From NCBI GenBank assembly GCA_947487525.1, contig CANKWR010000003.1:21394-85393 (forward strand): a stretch of 64,000 nucleotides of DNA. Direction: 5' to 3'. The position numbers and the translations under genes were made by a program. Below, piece after piece: positions 29,864 through 38,673 of this stretch; position 1 is the first letter of the stretch; every line of letters begins with the position of its first letter. The notes under the pieces were generated by a model, which saw only the letters and a program-made list of their open reading frames with translations, was not told the origin of the DNA and did not search any database. This DNA is from Bacteroidota bacterium. Lineage in GTDB: Bacteria; Bacteroidota; Bacteroidia; Chitinophagales; Chitinophagaceae.

Positions 29864-30715
29864 TTACTTTTCTTGCTGATGGTAAACGAGTAAGCCCTCC
29901 ATGGTGGATTTAATTATTTTCCCGATTTCAAGTTCGTAAGCGGTTGCCAATTGTTTAATCACATCCCTGAATACAAAAGCCACGGAACCTGCAAAATGAA
30001 TAGGGTGCAACCAGGATTCATTTAATTTATTTAAATGGGCAAAAAAGAAATCGTTGATGCCGTCTTCAATTATATTTTCAATCATGTAATGGCCACGGTG
30101 CTCAGATAAAAATTGTGCGAAGGAAGCCATGTACCTATTGGGGAGCGGTTGCTTATAAATGGCATCTAAAATTTGGTCCTTACTTATTTGATATTTGCTT
30201 TCAAATGAATGCAATAATTCCTCATCAAAGGTTTGGTATAAATAATATTGCAATACTTTTTTCCCTAAATAGGCACCGCTTCCTTCATCTCCCAAAACAT
30301 AGCCAAGGCCTGGACTACTTTTAATAATTTTCTTTCCATTATAATATCCTGTATTGGAGCCAGTACCTAAAATACAGGCAACGCCTTTATGGTGTTGACA
30401 AGTCGCACGTGCAACGGCTACTAAATCGGTTTGAATATCTAATTTGGCTTTTGAAAAAACAGTTTTCAATGCTTTTTTTATGGATGCCACATTTAAGGGG
30501 TTACTTAACCCTGTCCCATAAAAGTAGACTGCATCAATGATTTTGGGGTCAATCTTTTTCTGGAAACCCTTTTGAATTGTTTCAATTATCTGGGTCGTTG
30601 TCAAAAAATAGGGGCTAATCCCAATAGTGGTAATTGTTTTTTTTTGCTTTCCTACAACAACAGTCCATTGGCATTTGGTAGCGCCACTATCGGCGATGAT
30701 ATAATTGTTTCGCAT
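29864..30715 (-). CDS. N-acetylglucosamine kinase-like (BadF/BadG/BcrA/D ATPase family)
   Basis: DSGATKCQWTVV, ILGTGSNTGYYNG, GLGYVLGDEGSGAYLG. Confidence 0.85.
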   Translation of the reverse strand: MRNNYIIADSGATKCQWTVVVGKQKKTITTIGISPYFLTTTQIIETIQKGFQKKIDPKIIDAVYFYGTGLSNPLNVASIKKALKTVFSKAKLDIQTDLVAVARATCQHHKGVACILGTGSNTGYYNGKKIIKSSPGLGYVLGDEGSGAYLGKKVLQYYLYQTFDEELLHSFESKYQISKDQILDAIYKQPLPNRYMASFAQFLSEHRGHYMIENIIEDGINDFFFAHLNKLNESWLHPIHFAGSVAFVFRDVIKQLATAYELEIGKIIKSTMEGLLVYHQQEK

Positions 30716-30777
30716 GGGTAAATTCTTGTGTGTGAAAATAACCTTTTTAGTGTAATTTTAGCCGATAGAATATAAAC

Positions 30778-32349
30778 ATGCAAGAAAATAACAAATCAAA
30801 TTGGTTTACGCCCTTCTCTTATGCGATTGTATTAATTATTGGGCTAGGCATTGGACTTTTTTTTAAGGGAAATTTTTCCCTACAAAGTTTAAAAATGAAT
30901 GGGGCGAGTCCAATACAAGAAATATTGGATTTGGTGAAAACAAAGTATGTTGAACAAACAAATGAGGATAGTTTAAATATGCAATTGGCCAATTATTATT
31001 TAGCACAATTAGATCCTCACTCAGTATATATAGCGCCTTCGGAGTTGACGGATGTAAATGAGCAATTAATGTCCAATTTTAAAGGCATAGGCATTGAGTT
31101 TCAGCAATACCGGGATAGTATATTTGTTTCCTATGTGATGAAAGGAGGACCTGCTGAAAAAGCGGGATTAAAACTTGGGGACATTTTATTAAAGGCGGAT
31201 GATTCAATTCAAATATCAGGTAAAAAATGGGAGGCCGATCAAATTAGAGCAAAAATCAAGGGTCCGGATAATACTAAGGTAAAACTCCAAATTTTATCGG
31301 GTAAAACTACCAGGGAGTTGGTGATTACGAGGGGCAATGTGGCTGTTTCATCTGTGGACGCTTCTTATCAAATACAACCAGGCGTGGGCTATATACGAAT
31401 TAATAAATTTGCAGACAGAACTTATGAAACATTTATGCAAGCTTTGGAGCCACTCATCAAGGACAGTGTTAAATCATTGGTGATTGACTTAAGGGGCAAT
31501 AGCGGTGGTTTGCTTTCAGAAGCGGTTGCCATTGCGGACGAACTCATTCCTGGAAATAAATTATTGGTGTATACCGAGGGAGCGCATTCTCCCAAAACAG
31601 TATACAATAGCAAAAGAGAAGGCTTGTTTGAACAAGGGGCTATCACCATTTGGATGGATGAGTCCTCGGCATCCGCTAGTGAGGTATTGGCAGGCGCTTT
31701 GCAGGATTGGGATAGGGCTACTATTATTGGAAGAATGTCCTATGGTAAGGGCTTGGTGCAACAGCAATTCAGATTATCTAATGGGGGTGCGGTAAGAATT
31801 ACGACCGCCAAGTATTTCACCCCTTTAGGCAGAAACATACAAAGACCTTATGAGCAGGGCAAAATAGCGTATGAGCATGATTTTATGAATCGAATTCAAG
31901 CCGATGCAATGGGCAAGCAAGATACCGCTGCTAAAGGAAAAGCATATAGAACGCCCAAGGGACATTTAGTGTATGGTGGGGGAGGTATTTATCCGGATAA
32001 GTGGATCAAACCCAATTCGATTATGTTGGATGCTGCCTATCGCAATATTTGGGAACAAAGTTTGCTGAATGATTTTGTTTTGCATTGGTATTTAGCCGAG
32101 CAACAAAATATTAAAAAGTTCAAGAATACAAAGGAGTTATTAAATGGGTATCAAAAAGTGGACTTGTGGAGTCCCTTGGTCAAGTTTGCCAATCCAGCGC
32201 AAAAAAACCAATTGAAGTTATTGGAAAAAAGCAAAGTGCAAATTCAGCATCAAATGCTTGCCTTAATTGCTAGAATGCAATGGTATAAGCAAGGATATTA
32301 TGAAGTGCAGAATACTTTGGATCCTCAATTAACGGAAATGTTGCCTTAA
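30778..32349 (+). CDS. S41 family C-terminal processing peptidase
   Basis: PDZ domain, LRGNSGGLL, ESSASASEVLAGALQD, GKGLVQ. Confidence 0.92.
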   Translation: MQENNKSNWFTPFSYAIVLIIGLGIGLFFKGNFSLQSLKMNGASPIQEILDLVKTKYVEQTNEDSLNMQLANYYLAQLDPHSVYIAPSELTDVNEQLMSNFKGIGIEFQQYRDSIFVSYVMKGGPAEKAGLKLGDILLKADDSIQISGKKWEADQIRAKIKGPDNTKVKLQILSGKTTRELVITRGNVAVSSVDASYQIQPGVGYIRINKFADRTYETFMQALEPLIKDSVKSLVIDLRGNSGGLLSEAVAIADELIPGNKLLVYTEGAHSPKTVYNSKREGLFEQGAITIWMDESSASASEVLAGALQDWDRATIIGRMSYGKGLVQQQFRLSNGGAVRITTAKYFTPLGRNIQRPYEQGKIAYEHDFMNRIQADAMGKQDTAAKGKAYRTPKGHLVYGGGGIYPDKWIKPNSIMLDAAYRNIWEQSLLNDFVLHWYLAEQQNIKKFKNTKELLNGYQKVDLWSPLVKFANPAQKNQLKLLEKSKVQIQHQMLALIARMQWYKQGYYEVQNTLDPQLTEMLP

Positions 32350-32373
32350 GCAAGGTAAAAACAGCGCGATATC

Positions 32374-32412
32374 TGAGGATAATCAGTTTTTATACTGATT
32401 ATCCTCATTTTG
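32374..32412 (+). terminator. intrinsic terminator after S41 peptidase
   Basis: 14-bp perfect stem TGAGGATAATCAGT/ACTGATTATCCTCA followed by T-rich tract. Confidence 0.8.
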
Positions 32413-32505
32413 TTTTTGCCCAAGAGCGCCGATTTTTGAATCCCTTATTCAAGTCTAGTGGTCGCAATTGGCAATGAGGAGGTTTGATGTCCTAACTAAA
32501 CTATT

Positions 32506-32877
32506 ATGAATAAGGAAATAATATTACAGGAAATTGATTCGATGATTCGAACCTTGGATTTTATTCAAGAGCAACAATCCTATATTAAGCTTAAGTTAAG
32601 TAGTTTATTAGATCATTTGGTTAAGTATAATTTGCTTGATTGGGCGGAGGAATTACAACAGGAAATTTTAAAAAGGGAAACAGCGGTACAACTTTTAAAA
32701 AGAGACCTGATTCAATATTCAAATCAAGTTAAAAATAATAAACCGGTTCAGGATATAATTGATGCAACTATGGCAACAAGCTATAGAAAATACAAACAAC
32801 AAGTAGGGTATATTGAATCGAAATTTTTTGGTTGGAAAAAAATGGTCAATGAGCAGTTCGATGATGCGCTTAATTAA
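32506..32877 (+). CDS. hypothetical alpha-helical protein
   Basis: intact ORF; predicted helical composition. Confidence 0.6.
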   Translation: MNKEIILQEIDSMIRTLDFIQEQQSYIKLKLSSLLDHLVKYNLLDWAEELQQEILKRETAVQLLKRDLIQYSNQVKNNKPVQDIIDATMATSYRKYKQQVGYIESKFFGWKKMVNEQFDDALN

Positions 32878-33928
32878 ACAAGTTTAATAGTTTCGATGCA
32901 TCTAGAATGGTGATTTTACCCTCTTTAATTTCAATTAGTTTTTCTGCTTTAAAGTCGCTAAGTGTTCGAATTAAGCTTTCGGTTGCGGTACCTGCAATAT
33001 TAGCTAAATCATCTCTGGAAATAGACATTGAAAAATGCAACTCATCTTCCTTGGCATATTTCTTTTTTAATGTTAGCAATGCATCGGCCACTCTTTTTCT
33101 AAGGCTATGGTAAGCAAGTGCAACCAATTGTTGTTCTTTCTCTGCAATATTATTGGCTAAAAGCTTAATTACTTTTAACGCTATTTCCTGGTTGGTTGTT
33201 AATAATAGTTCAAATTCTTTTCTTGGAATTACTCGAATCGAAGATTCTTCTAGGGTTTCAGCAAACTCTTCGTAATTTTTATTTTCAATAAGTGGGATAT
33301 GTCCAAAAAAATCACCTGCCGACAACAAACTGGTGATTAGTTCTTTTCCACCATCGCTGGTTTTAAATATTTTTACTTTCCCGGCTTGTATATAATAAAG
33401 TTTATTGGGATGTTGTCCTTCCGAATAAATGGTTTGTTTTTTCTTGTATTCAATTACATCGTGATTTTCCAAGGTCTTGTGCATAGCATCTTTATTGCCA
33501 AGGTCCGAGATAATTTGATTCCAGGTTTCAATCGCTTTTCCACCGTGATTTTGTTGCATCTTCACTTTCTCAAATCTTATTCTAATTGCATTAAGTAGTT
33601 CTGATTCGGAAAAAGGTTTTGTGATATAATCATCCGCACCCATTTCCATCCCTTTTCTAAGATCAGTTCTTTCGCTTTTGGCACTTAAAAAAATAAAGGG
33701 GATATGTTGCAAACTAGGGTTTTTATTGAAAATTTGAAACACACCATAACCGTCCAGTACGGGCATCATAATGTCGCATATAATTAAATCAGGAGGATTG
33801 GCAATGGCTATTTCAACACCAATTTTCCCATTTTCAGCTGTGACAATTTCGTAGTTGGCTAAAGCTAATATTTCAGCTGTATTATCTCTTAATGCTTCAT
33901 TGTCTTCAATTAGTAGTATTTTTTTCAT
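32870..33928 (-). CDS. response regulator: REC receiver + CRP/FNR cNMP-binding + HTH_Crp
   Basis: LLIEDNEALRD...DLIICDIMMPVLDG...; cNMP-binding YYIQAGKVKIFK; Crp HTH SRDDLANIAGTATESLIRTLSDFK. Confidence 0.9.
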   Translation of the reverse strand: MKKILLIEDNEALRDNTAEILALANYEIVTAENGKIGVEIAIANPPDLIICDIMMPVLDGYGVFQIFNKNPSLQHIPFIFLSAKSERTDLRKGMEMGADDYITKPFSESELLNAIRIRFEKVKMQQNHGGKAIETWNQIISDLGNKDAMHKTLENHDVIEYKKKQTIYSEGQHPNKLYYIQAGKVKIFKTSDGGKELITSLLSAGDFFGHIPLIENKNYEEFAETLEESSIRVIPRKEFELLLTTNQEIALKVIKLLANNIAEKEQQLVALAYHSLRKRVADALLTLKKKYAKEDELHFSMSISRDDLANIAGTATESLIRTLSDFKAEKLIEIKEGKITILDASKLLNLFN

Positions 33929-33940
33929 AACATTCGTATT

Positions 33941-35159
33941 TTATTCGAAGCGTGTTTTTATTTTGCTAGGGTAGTTGATTGTAAATGTGCTTCCGTTTTC
34001 CAATTCACTTGTATATTGAATCGTACCATTTAATAAGTCAATATATCTGCCAACGATATGTAATCCCAATCCGGTTCCCTGAATATTCGCAACATTGGTT
34101 GCTCTGAAAAATCGTTCAAATAAATGTACCTGATCAATGGTAGGGATGCCAATGCCTTTATCTGAAAATTTAAGTTGTGTATTGTCGTTTTTAATTTCAC
34201 TTTCAATGGTAATTGTTGAATTTTCAGGAGAAAATTTAATTGCATTGGATAAAAGGTTAATCACTACATGTTTAAGTAAATTACTATCAGAGTATGTAAT
34301 GGGTGATCCGACATGGGTATATTGTATATGTTGTCCAGGTTTTAACAATACATTCATTTCGTATATAATATTACTTATGAATTGGATTAGGTCAAATGAG
34401 TCAGGATTCACTTCTACTTTTCCTTCTTCAATTCTACCGAGGGATAAAAATTCATTTAAGATATCGGTAAGGGATTTTACAGAAGATTTTATTCTGTCAA
34501 TATGCTTATCCCTTTTTGGTTGATCTTCGGTAGTACTGTATTTCGACAATAAGGAGATAGAGGAGAGGATAGTGCTTAAAGGAGTTCTAAATTCATGAGA
34601 AGCCATTGAAACAAATCGTGATTTAAGGTCATTTACTTCCTTCTCTTTTTTTTAGTAAAACAGTGAGTACTTCTTTGGAGGCCTCTAATTCATTAAGTAA
34701 ATTTTTTAGTTCAGTGGTTCTATTTTCTACTTGTTCTTCTAAATTTGAGTTTAATTTTTTTATTTCCTCATTGGTAGTTGCTAAATCGGCCTGTTGCTTA
34801 AGAATTTTTTCTTCATTTTGTTTTCGCATTGTAATATCAGCAATATAGGCAATCACAAATTGTTCTTCATCTGTTTTGAAATGGCCGAGACTCACTTCGA
34901 CAGGGAATTCAGTACCGTCTTTTTTTAATGCAGACAATGTCATCCCCAATCCCATTCCTCTTGCTTTTGGATCATGTGCATATCCTTCACGGTAACCTAC
35001 ATGATGTTGGTGGTATCTTTGGGGGATTAATTTTTCGAGTACTTCACCTGTGACGGGTGCTGATGTATATCCAAATAAATTATTGGCAAAGTGATTGGAT
35101 AACACAATAATGCCATTTTTATCAACCAAAATAATGCCTAATGAAGCTGAATTAAACAA
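33941..35159 (-). pseudogene. PAS-domain sensor histidine kinase split by a 1-nt frameshift (fragments 34629-35159 and 33941-34606)
   Basis: PAS/coiled-coil fragment ends ...TVLLKKREGSK*; other frame reads EKEVNDLKSRFVSMASHEFRTPLS; removing one A from the A8 run (34646-34653) fuses them. Confidence 0.85.
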
Positions 35160-35654
35160 TGCCTCAAACCTGATATCCGTATTAATTTAAATAGGGGGTT
35201 CTTGCATATGAGTATTAAAAGTTTCAAAAATTAGGGCGCACCTTGAAGGTACCGAATATATAGTTAGGTATTGATTTTGAATAGGTTAAGCAAAAACCGT
35301 ACAATCGGAATGAATTTTATCTTTTTAATGACTAGGCTAAAGGCCATTAATACACTAATTTCCCACGTAATCAAATATAAAATAATTATATATAATTCAA
35401 AAGAGCTTATTTCAATCAAAAATTTGTATTTTAGCATTGCAATATAGATATATAAATAATACTAATATATATTGTTATTCCACGTAATAAAAAAAATAAT
35501 GCTTTCAAAATACGTTTTCTGTTTAGCTAAGTTTTATTAATTGCTCATTCAACGGGTAATTTTTTGGCTGCAGCAGTTTATACATTTTAAATCATTTAAT
35601 AAAATAGTTGAGCCTTTTGGCATATTGGTTTATTAAGCAAGCAATCAATAACCG

Positions 35655-35679
35655 GGCCCCATTTTTATGGGGCCTTTTT
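35655..35679 (+). terminator. orphan intrinsic terminator upstream of M28 peptidase gene
   Basis: GGCCCCAT-tttt-ATGGGGCC followed by TTTTT. Confidence 0.8.
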
Positions 35680-35744
35680 ATGTAGATTTCAAAAACACCA
35701 TAACATTTAGTTGTATATTTAGAACAATTAATTCTTTAATATTT

Positions 35745-37094
35745 ATGAAAAATATTTTATTAGCAATTTTGCTTTTTGGTTTGGTGGATACAACATTTGC
35801 GCAAGTGATTGTGAAGCGAGATCCTGAAATTGAATCCATGTTAAAGGAAGTGAGTGCGGACTCTTTAAAAGTGAATATGTATAAATTGGTTTCTTTTGGA
35901 ACAAGGAATACATTAAGTACACAATTAAGTGCCACCAGAGGTATTGGCGCTGCAAGAAATTGGATCCTAAGCAAGTTCAAGGAATATGCTAAAAATTCGA
36001 ACGGAAGACTCTCTGCATTCATTGATACAGTAAGGTATATGCCTGATGGTAAAAGAGTAGATAGACCCATTAATTTAGGCAATGTTGTTGCTACTTTAAA
36101 AGGGACAGATACAAATGATAAACGCATTTTTATCATAAGTGGACACATGGATAATATGAGAACAAAAGTGATGGATAGTGTTGGAGATGCACCGGGTGCA
36201 AATGATGATGGAAGTGGAACGGTTGCAGTGATGGAATGTGCAAGGGTAATGAGTAAACATCAATTTCCCGCAACAATCATTTTTGTAACAGTAGCAGGGG
36301 AAGAGCAAGGTTTGATAGGGGCCTACTTTATGGCCAAAAAAGCGAAAAAAGAAAATTGGGCAATTGAAGCTGTTTTAAACAACGACATTATGGGCAGTAA
36401 CAACAGTAACGAAACCAATATTATTGACAATACCAAGTTGCGTGTGTTTAGTGAGGGACTATCTGTTTCGGATACCGGTAAAGCAGCTATGCAGTTAAGG
36501 CAATTAGGTCTTGAAAATGACGGACGTTCAAGACAATTGGCAAGGTATATTAAGGAAGTTGCAGAACGCTATATTGATAATATGCAAATTGTAATGATTT
36601 ACCGCAATGACCGTTTTTTGAGAGGAGGTGATCATACTCCATTTGTAGAAAATGGCTATGCGGCAGTAAGATTTACAGAAATGAACGAAAACTATACGCG
36701 TCAACACCAGGATGTTAGAACTGAAAATGGAATTGCTTATGGAGATTTACCTGAGCATATCGACTTTGAATATTTGAGAAAAAATAGTGGAGTAAATTTG
36801 GCAAACCTTGCCAATTTAGCAAAAGCGCCTTCGATACCAGAACTCGTAAAAATTGATGCAAGTAAATTAAGTAATTCAACTTACTTGTCTTGGAAGTCGC
36901 CAAAAACAGGACGTGCAAAAGGGTATTATATTTTAATTAGAGAAACAACCAGTCCGGTTTGGCAAAAGAAAATATATACTGAACAACTGGACATAAAATT
37001 GCCTTATAGTAAAGACAATTACTTTTTTGGAGTGCAAAGTGTGAATGAATTTGGCAATGAAAGTTTACCTGTGATTCCATCCGTTGGTAGGTAA
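35745..37094 (+). CDS. M28 family metallopeptidase, exported
   Basis: signal peptide MKNILLAILLFGLVDTTFAQ; SGHMDNM, PGANDDGSGTVAVMECARVM, GEEQGL. Confidence 0.88.
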   Translation: MKNILLAILLFGLVDTTFAQVIVKRDPEIESMLKEVSADSLKVNMYKLVSFGTRNTLSTQLSATRGIGAARNWILSKFKEYAKNSNGRLSAFIDTVRYMPDGKRVDRPINLGNVVATLKGTDTNDKRIFIISGHMDNMRTKVMDSVGDAPGANDDGSGTVAVMECARVMSKHQFPATIIFVTVAGEEQGLIGAYFMAKKAKKENWAIEAVLNNDIMGSNNSNETNIIDNTKLRVFSEGLSVSDTGKAAMQLRQLGLENDGRSRQLARYIKEVAERYIDNMQIVMIYRNDRFLRGGDHTPFVENGYAAVRFTEMNENYTRQHQDVRTENGIAYGDLPEHIDFEYLRKNSGVNLANLANLAKAPSIPELVKIDASKLSNSTYLSWKSPKTGRAKGYYILIRETTSPVWQKKIYTEQLDIKLPYSKDNYFFGVQSVNEFGNESLPVIPSVGR

Positions 37095-37334
37095 GTGGGC
37101 TTTATATAAATAGCATATTTAGATATCTATTATGTGCTCAAGAATATACCAAAACTAGGATGGTTGCTTCTGATTTGATTGAATTTTTAGGAAAAACAGG
37201 GGTCTTGGACTAGTTATCCATCGTGGTGAATGTAAAACATTGAAAATCAGGCTATTTTAAATAGTGTCACTTTTAGAAAGTTTTTCCATAGTTTGATTTG
37301 TTTATTTGTAGGAATTACTATCTTTAATATCAAT

Positions 37335-37760
37335 ATGAAAACAATTAAGCTTTTATTAGTAGCCCTTCCTTTTATACTTTCTTCTTGTAGCAAAGGAGGT
37401 GGAACCCCAGCACCAAATCCACCAACGCCTCCAACTCCAACCGAAGCAAATATTACTTTTACGGTTGATAAGGATCCTGGAGCAGGAAGTATTTTAGGGG
37501 TCGTGGGTACTTCACAACCAATTGTTGTTAAAGTGACATCTGCTCTTCCGGCAGCAGGGGTAACTATAAATGTTCAAGTGACCAAGGATGCAGATAATTC
37601 TTCGGTATTTTCAAATTCAAATTCTAGTGTAACTGTGGATAATAACGTAAACATTGCTGGATTAACGCCAGGTGTATTATGCACAGCCACGATTGTGGTC
37701 ACTTCCAAGTCAACGATTACCAATACAAAATCTGCTTCTTTTAAGTTAGCGGCTAAGTAA
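37335..37760 (+). CDS. hypothetical lipoprotein
   Basis: lipobox ILSSCSKGG, Pro/Thr-rich linker. Confidence 0.7.
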   Translation: MKTIKLLLVALPFILSSCSKGGGTPAPNPPTPPTPTEANITFTVDKDPGAGSILGVVGTSQPIVVKVTSALPAAGVTINVQVTKDADNSSVFSNSNSSVTVDNNVNIAGLTPGVLCTATIVVTSKSTITNTKSASFKLAAK

Positions 37761-38570
37761 TTTATTTTTTGAGCCTGTCTGAATGGTATAACCCAAATTC
37801 AAAATGAATTCTAATGTTCCAAAGCTTTGGCTTGCTTTACCTTCATACACATCAAGGCCATAGTAATAAGCATAATCCAATTTGCCTGCAAATTCAAGGT
37901 ACAATCCTTTTTTATAGGTACTTCTTAGGGCATATTCAACACCTGTATTCCAGCCGCCAAGTTGAAATTTGGCATCATTTTTATCTCCAAACAAGGAATT
38001 CTCAACATGTGGAATAACAGGGCCAACTCCAATTTTTGCTAAACCATCGATCGCAAAGTATTTATTTGAAATTTTTGTAAATCTATTTCTCTTTACAATA
38101 TTGAATAATAAAAAGTTGGCGCCATTGTTTAAATAATAATAGTTTCTTGACTTGCCAGTACCCGTTTTTGAAAAAACAAAACTAGAGTCAATGGGGCGGC
38201 CACCATAAGTGCCCAGAATACGCACGGTTTGATTGTCTTTAAATAATGCTTTAGTATGATCAAAGTTGATTTCAAAAGCTAAATCCTCATCGAAAAAATA
38301 GCCAATACGATAATTATATTGAGGGATACTTAACTCCATTGTCAATAACGCCTGATCCCATCCCGGATTGTCCACCAATTTTGTGTTTTTAAATACAAAG
38401 TTGTTTCCTAAGTTTTGCTGACTAATACTTACGTCAGAATTGGTATACCATGCTTTGTTGTACCCCCAAGAAAAGTAAAATTCTCCTTTTCTTTTATCGT
38501 TTTGAGCAAATACATTTAGGGTGATTGTTAGCAATATGAATACATAGCTAATTTTGGCGATTTTTTTCAA
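37746..38570 (-). CDS. outer membrane beta-barrel-like hypothetical protein
   Basis: signal peptide, aromatic-rich beta pattern. Confidence 0.65.
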   Translation of the reverse strand: MKKIAKISYVFILLTITLNVFAQNDKRKGEFYFSWGYNKAWYTNSDVSISQQNLGNNFVFKNTKLVDNPGWDQALLTMELSIPQYNYRIGYFFDEDLAFEINFDHTKALFKDNQTVRILGTYGGRPIDSSFVFSKTGTGKSRNYYYLNNGANFLLFNIVKRNRFTKISNKYFAIDGLAKIGVGPVIPHVENSLFGDKNDAKFQLGGWNTGVEYALRSTYKKGLYLEFAGKLDYAYYYGLDVYEGKASQSFGTLEFILNLGYTIQTGSKNKLLSR

Positions 38571-38673
38571 TTTTGTTCCTTTTGGTAAAGGTACTATAAT
38601 TTTAAACTTTGACTTCCTAAAATCTCAATTTATACGTCTATTTTAGGTAATTTTGCCACTCGAATAATTCATC

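Noticed and set aside
32506-32877. Small helical ORF considered as a DGR accessory protein (Avd)
   Set aside because: It lacks recognisable Avd-like features, is ~27 kb from the VR and has no RT or TR nearby; helical composition alone is insufficient.
35667-35744. N-terminal extension of the M28 peptidase in the ORF track
   Set aside because: The called start lies inside the terminator stem; a standard signal peptide starts at ATG 35745.
37100-37290. Possible decayed gene between the M28 peptidase and the 37335 lipoprotein
   Set aside because: All frames are interrupted and no recognisable motif is present.
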